NCBI GenBank assembly: GCA_046292465.1
Contig: JBKBRB010000003.1
Span: 124,001 to 188,000 of the forward strand
Direction: 5' to 3'
From: JANWWM01 sp046292465
GTDB lineage: Bacteria; Bacteroidota; Chlorobiia; Chlorobiales; Thermochlorobacteraceae
Length of the DNA stretch: 64,000 bases
Shown: positions 59,346-64,000 of the stretch, one piece after another
Numbering within the stretch: the first letter of the stretch is position 1
Layout of the letters: each line of letters opens with the position of its first letter
Translations under genes and position numbers: made by a program
Notes under the pieces: generated by a model
What the model saw: the letters and a program-made list of their open reading frames with translations, nothing else
What the model was told of the DNA's origin: nothing
The model's database searches: none

Positions 59346-60540
59346 CAATGTTTTTTTTCTGCGAGGCAATCGCAAGTTGTTTGTTCAAAATCTCAACGAG
59401 AAACGCCGAGAGCGGCACAGCAGAAAGCACGCCGAGAAAGCCGAAGAAATATCCGAAAAGAAAAATGGCTAAGAACAAGACAATCGGATTCAGTTTGACA
59501 CGCTCACCAATAATTTTCGGAACGAGAATGAAGTTTTCAATCGCGTGAACAAGCGCGTAAATAATGAGAATCAGCACAATCGTCCGCCCAACTGCCTCGC
59601 CAAAGAGTGCCACAATCACGCTAAGCGTGAGCGCGATAATGCCGCCGATATACGGCACAAACGCCATCACGCCATAGACAATCCCAAGCAAAAGCGAGTA
59701 GCCTAACCCAATCAAAAGGAAAAGCGAGGAATAAATCGCAATCAAGATGAACATGATAATCACTTGCCCGCGCAAGTATTGGCGAAGAATCGCGCCCGCA
59801 AGCCCGAAGTATTCTGACGCCGTCGGAAAGTATTCGCGCGGAATAAGGTTGAGAAGCGTTTGCTTAATTGTTGGAAAATCGCTCAGGAAGTAAAACACAA
59901 GCACCGGAACCAAGACGATATTGACAATGGCGGAAATGAGTGTCGGAACGCTTTGTGCGGCTTTGGAGAGAATATCCGTTAGAAGACTGCTCAATCCGTT
60001 GCCTTTGGCTTGAAAAAATGAAACGATTGAACTACGAAGAGCGGAAATATCAATGTCGTATTGCTTAACAATCGTGAGTTGCTCGAGGCTGTCGAAAATG
60101 CTGTCGAACTGTTCAGGCAAATTGGCGAGCGCGTCGGCAAGCGATTGTGATTGTGCTGTAATGAGCGGAATGGTTAAAAAGATTAAAAGGAAAATGCTAC
60201 CGACGCCCAAAAGCGTAATCAGCACGGCGGAATAGGAACGCTTCACCTTTTTTGAGACAAGCCATTCCATCAGCGGCTCGAAGAGAAAGGCTAAAATAAA
60301 GGCAATGATAAACGGCGCAAGCAAGCCTGAAAGCACGCTCAAAATCCAAATCACAATTAAAACCGTAGAAAGCCAAAAAAGTCGGACGACAAACGCATTT
60401 GAGCGGAGCGGATAGCAAAGCACAGCAATGAAAAGATATACGATGAACGGGGAGAGCGACTCGCGCATCATGTAGCCTAAAATGAAAAACAAGACGGTCG
60501 CAAGTCCAATGATAAGGTATCTCGATGAACTACTCTGCAT
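59317..60540 (-). CDS. AI-2E family transporter
   Basis: This is a 407-residue membrane protein of the AI-2 exporter (formerly UPF0118/PerM) family with seven to eight helices. It starts at 60540 (MQSSSSRYLIIGLATVLFFI). The conserved LVPVLVFYFLSDFPTIKQTL, the GYSLLLGIVYGVMAFVPYIG segment and the C-terminal IIGERVKLNPIVLFLAIFLF are present. Members export autoinducer-2 or act as sodium-proton antiporters; the role here is unknown. It overlaps the deacetylase stop by 11 bp and the LolD-like start by 29 bp, so translation is coupled. Confidence 0.91.
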   Translation of the reverse strand: MQSSSSRYLIIGLATVLFFILGYMMRESLSPFIVYLFIAVLCYPLRSNAFVVRLFWLSTVLIVIWILSVLSGLLAPFIIAFILAFLFEPLMEWLVSKKVKRSYSAVLITLLGVGSIFLLIFLTIPLITAQSQSLADALANLPEQFDSIFDSLEQLTIVKQYDIDISALRSSIVSFFQAKGNGLSSLLTDILSKAAQSVPTLISAIVNIVLVPVLVFYFLSDFPTIKQTLLNLIPREYFPTASEYFGLAGAILRQYLRGQVIIMFILIAIYSSLFLLIGLGYSLLLGIVYGVMAFVPYIGGIIALTLSVIVALFGEAVGRTIVLILIIYALVHAIENFILVPKIIGERVKLNPIVLFLAIFLFGYFFGFLGVLSAVPLSAFLVEILNKQLAIASQKKNIDDSSSTEPL

Positions 60541-61252
60541 GGTGAATAGGGCGATAGCCTTTGAGTTTATGCATGAAAATGGTTGCTCCAGAACAGGCAT
60601 TGATGGTGCGTAGACGCAAGAGCTCGAGCGGTGCATTACGAAGTTTGGCGCGAATCGAGTTCAGCGAGTCAAACCGATAAACGGCTTTGCTCCGCTTGAC
60701 AAAGCCATCGGGCGAAGATTTTTTAATCGAAATGGCTTCCTGAAACCCGGCTTCTTTGCACGCATCAAGAACCCGTGCGTTAAAGTTGCCAAAGGGAAAC
60801 GAAATGCTTGTAACTGCCTTGCCGAGCAAATCTTCCAAAAACTTTTTTGAATCGAGAAGTTCGGCGCGAAGCAGAGAAGGCGAGAGCGTGGTGAGCGCAA
60901 GGTGCGATTTCGTGTGGCTTCCAATGTTCCAGCCTGCGTCGGAAAGGGCTTTGACTTGCTGGCGCGAAAGGTGCTTGAAAGTGCCGAAGAAAGTAAAATC
61001 CCACGAATTAAATTTTCCCAGAAGCCCTGTAATGATGAAGAGATTTGCCGTAAAGCCAAATTCGGAAAGAATCGGAAAGGCGTTGGTGAAAGTATCCTCG
61101 TAGCCGTCGTCGAAGCAAAAGTCGGGGCGTTGGTCGTCAGGGAGGGAGCCAATCAAGGCGACGTCGCTTCGGAAGTCGCGAAGGGTGCGCGTCGTGATTC
61201 CGAAATCCATGCGGTCGGTGATTTTATGATACGAAAGCAAGTTCGCGTTCAT
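60530..61252 (-). CDS. Polysaccharide deacetylase family protein
   Basis: This 240-residue NodB-homology domain protein has the first catalytic/metal motif FCFDDGYEDTFTNAFPIL and the His-binding motif GWNIGSHTKSHLALTTLS (H-x3-H). It also has the segment ISFPFGNFNARVLDACKEAG near the C-terminus. Enzymes of this family remove N-acetyl groups from peptidoglycan, chitin or other polysaccharides. The start at 61252 is chosen over 61285, both without a clear ribosome-binding site. No signal peptide is evident. It is the first gene of a minus-strand operon with the AI-2E and LolD-like genes. Confidence 0.9.
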   Translation of the reverse strand: MNANLLSYHKITDRMDFGITTRTLRDFRSDVALIGSLPDDQRPDFCFDDGYEDTFTNAFPILSEFGFTANLFIITGLLGKFNSWDFTFFGTFKHLSRQQVKALSDAGWNIGSHTKSHLALTTLSPSLLRAELLDSKKFLEDLLGKAVTSISFPFGNFNARVLDACKEAGFQEAISIKKSSPDGFVKRSKAVYRFDSLNSIRAKLRNAPLELLRLRTINACSGATIFMHKLKGYRPIHHAE

Positions 61253-61442
61253 GGCGATATGATTAAACCGCGCAATATAACGCATCTGACTTAATCTGTT
61301 CAGTGAGGTCTGTTTTGAGAATCGGCTTGAAGAGAAGATGCCAACGCACGAGAAAAGTCGCCAAAAAGTTGGGAAACATTTTTGTAAATTTGTGCCCGTC
61401 TTTCAAACATCATTGTCAATAGCCTTCCAAGAAGCTCTGCAA

Positions 61443-61967
61443 ATGGAAACCGTTTCATTCATCTTATTTTCGTTTTTAGGCGCGTTAGTGATTGTGGGGT
61501 CAATCGGCACGGTTTGGTCGAGAAATCCTGTAACCAGCGCGCTATTTTTGGTGCTAAATTTTTTCGCACTTGGCGGCATATACTTGTTGCTCGAGGCACA
61601 ATTTATTGCGGTCGTTCAAGTGATTGTGTATGCGGGCGCGATTATGGTGCTCTTTCTTTTCACCATTATGTTGCTCAACTTGGACGATGAGCAGGCACTT
61701 AAAGAAAAATTTGATTTACAAAAAGGCTTTGGCATTTTGCTCGGCGGTGTTTTGCTGGTAGAAGTGCTTTACATTCTCGGCTTGAAAATCAATCTGCCTC
61801 AAAAGTCCACGACGCTCACGCCGGTTGAAATCGGAGAAGCGAAAAACATCGGACGCGAGTTGATTACGAACTTTCTCTTCCCGTTTGAAATCGTTTCCAT
61901 CTTGTTGCTACTTGCAATTATTGGTGCGATTGTTTTAGCCAAGAAAAACTTCAGCCCGAACACATAA
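61443..61967 (+). CDS. nuoJ: NADH-quinone oxidoreductase subunit J
   Basis: This 174-residue membrane subunit of respiratory complex I has five helices (NuoJ/ND6). It starts ETVSFILFSFLGALVIVGSI and contains NFFALGGIYLLLEAQFIAVV and QVIVYAGAIMVLFLFTIMLL, the most conserved part with the pi-bulge helix. The frame is open to 61338, but family homology starts at 61443. Other nuo genes are absent on both sides, so this subunit is separated from its usual nuoA-N cluster or is a second copy. The next gene is an unrelated lipoprotein. Confidence 0.93.
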   Translation: METVSFILFSFLGALVIVGSIGTVWSRNPVTSALFLVLNFFALGGIYLLLEAQFIAVVQVIVYAGAIMVLFLFTIMLLNLDDEQALKEKFDLQKGFGILLGGVLLVEVLYILGLKINLPQKSTTLTPVEIGEAKNIGRELITNFLFPFEIVSILLLLAIIGAIVLAKKNFSPNT

Positions 61968-61986
61968 CAACAAAACTCACGGTGAA

Positions 61987-63018
61987 ATGACGGCGCACAT
62001 AAGGACTTTAATTGGGTTTATTTTAATGTCTGTTATTGCAATAAATTGTTCTTCCAAAAAAACAGACACAGATAAGCAAAGCGAGAATTTCAAATCAGGA
62101 TTGGTGTTTGATGTAGGCGGTCGGGGCGATAAATCTTTCAACGACGCGGCGTTTCGGGGCGTAGAAATGGCAAAAGAGAAGTTTGGGATTGGTTATGAAT
62201 ACATTGAACCCGGAGAAGGCGCAGACCGCGAAGCCGCACTCCGACAACTTTCCTCGCAAAGCGATATTGCCATCATTATTGGTGCAGGGTTTATTTTCAC
62301 CGATGATATTACCGCAGTCGCCAAAGAATTTCCCAACAAAAAATATGTGTGCATTGACTATTCGGTCGATACAACCAAACCGATTCCTGAAAATCTGGCA
62401 GCTATCACATTTCGCGAAGAAGAAGGCTCGTTTCTTGTAGGTGCGCTTGCTGCAATGGTGAGCAAAACGGGCGTTATTGGCTTTGTCGGTGGAATGGATT
62501 CGCCGCTGATTCGCAAGTTTCAAAAAGGTTATGAAAACGGTGCAAAGTATGTGCGTCCTGATGTCAAAGTGATTACCGGTTATGCTGGCTTAACAGGAGA
62601 AGGTTTCAAGAACCCTGGGAAAGGAAAAGAACTCGCGCTCTCGCAATACAACCAAAACGCCGATGTGATTTACCACGCTTCGGGAATTACGGGGCTGGGC
62701 GTCTTTGAAGCGGCGCGCGAGAAAGGGCGTCTTGTGATTGGTGTAGATATGAATCAAGAAAACGAAGCAAGGCTGCCTGACGGCAAAACGCTCGTCTTGA
62801 CCAGCATGGTCAAAATCGTCGATGAAGTCGTGTTGAACGAAATTCATAATGTGAAAAAAGGCACATTCAAAGGCGGGCATAAAGCCTTAGGTTTGGCTGA
62901 AAAAGGCGTCGACTACATTTACAACGATGTGAATCGATATCTGATTTCCGACAGCGTTCGCGCCGCTGTGGAAGAATTGCGCCGCAAAATCGTGCAAGGT
63001 GAAATCAAGCCGATGTAA
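61987..63018 (+). CDS. BMP family ABC transporter substrate-binding lipoprotein
   Basis: This 343-residue basic membrane protein (BMP/PnrA/TmpC) family periplasmic binding protein is typically for purine nucleosides. It has a signal peptide and lipobox (IGFILMSVIAINCSS, Cys21), then GLVFDVGGRGDKSFNDAAFR, the family signature. Further segments are ITFREEEGSFLVGALAAMVS, IGFVGGMDSPLIRKFQKGYE and DVIYHASGITGLGVFEAARE. Its membrane and ATPase partners are not in the window. It lies 19 bp after nuoJ. Confidence 0.92.
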   Translation: MTAHIRTLIGFILMSVIAINCSSKKTDTDKQSENFKSGLVFDVGGRGDKSFNDAAFRGVEMAKEKFGIGYEYIEPGEGADREAALRQLSSQSDIAIIIGAGFIFTDDITAVAKEFPNKKYVCIDYSVDTTKPIPENLAAITFREEEGSFLVGALAAMVSKTGVIGFVGGMDSPLIRKFQKGYENGAKYVRPDVKVITGYAGLTGEGFKNPGKGKELALSQYNQNADVIYHASGITGLGVFEAAREKGRLVIGVDMNQENEARLPDGKTLVLTSMVKIVDEVVLNEIHNVKKGTFKGGHKALGLAEKGVDYIYNDVNRYLISDSVRAAVEELRRKIVQGEIKPM

Positions 63019-63130
63019 AAGAAATTGTGTGAACATGAGGCGTTCTCTATTTTGCAGTTGCAGTTCAAGGTGTTTGTCCATCAAGGTCTTTGTCCACTTA
63101 TTCTGAAAAACCTTTAACAACAACAATCAA

Positions 63131-63712
63131 ATGGTCCGCAACATTAACATTATCCTGTTTTCACTACTGACACTAACCGCAATGGCTTGCAAGCCAAGTG
63201 AACACCAAAAAAAACTCATTGACAACATCCAAAAATCGCTTGCAACGATGGAGCAAGAAGTGGCGAAGTTTGAAAGCACGGCTGAATACCTCTCAAAAGA
63301 GCAAGCAGAGTTTGATGAAATCAACGCTAAACTCAAAAAAGAGCGCAAGGGCAAGGTAGATTCTATCTACAACGCACTGACAAAAGAACATCGCAAAATT
63401 GTCGATGCGCACAGCGAAAACTTAGAAAAGGCCAAAACGGCTATAGATGGCATGAAATCCCTGTTGGAGAAACTCAATCAGCCTCTAAATTTTACCTACA
63501 GCACAGAACTGATTGATGAAGACTTTACGACCTACGACGTGATGTATGTTGAAGCCAAGCCAATACTTGAAGCGTCAATGGAAGAGCACGGGAAAATTGA
63601 AAAAGAATTGAAAGCAAGGTTAGAAGAAATCGAGAAGGAAAAAATGGCAACGGTATCGGCAAAAAATGAACCGCCTAAATCGTCTGCAAAGTCAAAGGCT
63701 CAAAAAAGGTGA
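63131..63712 (+). CDS. Hypothetical coiled-coil lipoprotein
   Basis: This 193-residue protein has a type II signal peptide and lipobox (LLTLTAMAC, Cys20). The mature part is almost all charged heptad-like helix (HQKKLIDNIQKSLATMEQEV and HSENLEKAKTAIDGMKSLLE), ending in a Lys/Ser-rich tail. It is predicted to be an envelope-anchored coiled-coil protein. I do not recognise a family. It stands between the BMP lipoprotein gene (112-bp gap) and an epimerase gene. Confidence 0.75.
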   Translation: MVRNINIILFSLLTLTAMACKPSEHQKKLIDNIQKSLATMEQEVAKFESTAEYLSKEQAEFDEINAKLKKERKGKVDSIYNALTKEHRKIVDAHSENLEKAKTAIDGMKSLLEKLNQPLNFTYSTELIDEDFTTYDVMYVEAKPILEASMEEHGKIEKELKARLEEIEKEKMATVSAKNEPPKSSAKSKAQKR

Positions 63713-63819
63713 TTGAAAAAATAGGCTTCGTTTTGATGAACGGAACTGTGCTGAAAAACACATAAAGAACATTGGTAGCAGGTGTAACTTGCACTTGCTA
63801 TAAGAACCCCATCTGAATT

Positions 63820-63825
63820 GAGGAG
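63820..63825 (+). promoter_or_regulatory. Strong Shine-Dalgarno site (GAGGAG) of the epimerase gene
   Basis: GAGGAG within TTGAGGAGAA lies 8 bp before the ATG at 63834. It fixes the start codon of the truncated gene. Confidence 0.7.
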
Positions 63826-63833
63826 AATGAACT

Positions 63834-64000
63834 ATGGACGTTTTAGTAACGGGCGCGACAGGGTTTATTGGCTCAAACCTGGCACGCCGCCTTGTCGAGT
63901 TGGGCTATCCTGTGCGCATCTTAATGCGCAAAAAGTCGAATCGTCGCGCCATCAGCGACTTTGAATCGCGTGTGAAAATCGTCTACGGCGATATTACCGA
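63834..64000 (+). CDS. NAD-dependent epimerase/dehydratase family protein, 3' end outside the window
   Basis: Only the first 55 residues are present. They form the start of an extended SDR Rossmann fold: MDVLVTGATGFIGSNLARRL has the TGxxGxxG NAD(P)-binding motif, followed by the acceptor-strand RILMRKKSNRRAI and VKIVYGDIT with the conserved Asp before the adenine-binding site. The wording (TGATGFIGSNLARRL..G..VRILMR) resembles hopanoid-associated sugar epimerases and dihydroflavonol reductase-like proteins, but the family cannot be settled from this fragment. The start has a good Shine-Dalgarno sequence. Confidence 0.88.
   Translation, partial: MDVLVTGATGFIGSNLARRLVELGYPVRILMRKKSNRRAISDFESRVKIVYGDIT

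Noticed and set aside
63019..63130. Short repeats GTTTGTCCA and CTTTGTCCA after the BMP lipoprotein gene
   Set aside because: They are only nine bases, imperfect and without a hairpin; not worth calling as an element.

Overview
The window is a typical gene-dense bacterial chromosome segment of roughly 45-50% G+C by eye. It carries about 59 protein genes, one tRNA and very little non-coding DNA. The gene set fits the Bacteroidota/Chlorobiota assemblage: weak Shine-Dalgarno signals, many TPR and lipoprotein genes, a CrtB-type phytoene synthase, a DUF1997 protein and a BatA-type protein. I lean towards a Chlorobiota (Chloroherpeton/Thermochlorobacter-like) lineage. That placement is inference from gene content; no rRNA or marker phylogeny is available here.

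Layout. 1-2.9 kb: the 3' end of an ECF sigma factor gene, tRNA-Asp, two coupled TPR genes and UDP-glucose dehydrogenase. 2.9-6 kb: molybdopterin synthase (moaD, moaE) converging on uspA, mobA and holB. 6-14.3 kb: a potassium-independent type membrane pyrophosphatase, a PAP2 phosphatase, a STAS protein with a lysine-rich tail, miaA, an esterase, a TPR protein and a solitary SbcD. 14.3-20.2 kb: a frameshifted hemolysin III gene, a BatA-type protein, a hydrolase, a lipoprotein and an M20 amidohydrolase. 20.2-22.2 kb: an AT-rich accessory island with a PD-(D/E)XK protein and a 31-bp direct repeat. 22.2-27.3 kb: a TetR-MFP-RND efflux operon ending at a strong terminator. 27.3-32.9 kb: mostly minus-strand housekeeping and transport genes, ending with hflX. 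33.2-38.6 kb: phytoene synthase and DUF1997, converging on a 1221-residue gene that I identify as bifunctional malonyl-CoA reductase. 38.7-42.2 kb: an EamA transporter, rpmB, tpiA and a saccharopine dehydrogenase-like gene. 42.2-47.9 kb: a two-gene type III-like restriction-modification island. 48-50.6 kb: an arsenic cluster (sigZ, arsI, acr3, arsC). 50.6-64 kb: a Uma2 protein, a DUF2339 membrane protein, two histidine phosphatases, a histidine kinase, a PGI/PMI isomerase, rhodanese, a LolD-like ATPase, an AI-2E exporter, a deacetylase, a lone nuoJ, a BMP lipoprotein, a coiled-coil lipoprotein and the start of an SDR epimerase gene.

How the genes work together. The clearest functional units are molybdenum cofactor synthesis, multidrug efflux under a TetR regulator, a restriction-modification pair and an arsenic detoxification operon that has a sigma factor where ArsR would be expected. 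The most striking gene is the malonyl-CoA reductase. It matches, domain by domain, the Chloroflexus enzyme of the 3-hydroxypropionate bi-cycle, which is unexpected in this type of genome. A dispersed intergenic repeat family (near 29.0, 39.7 and 58.1 kb) and a probable swap of the methyltransferase target-recognition domain are the main signs of genome plasticity.
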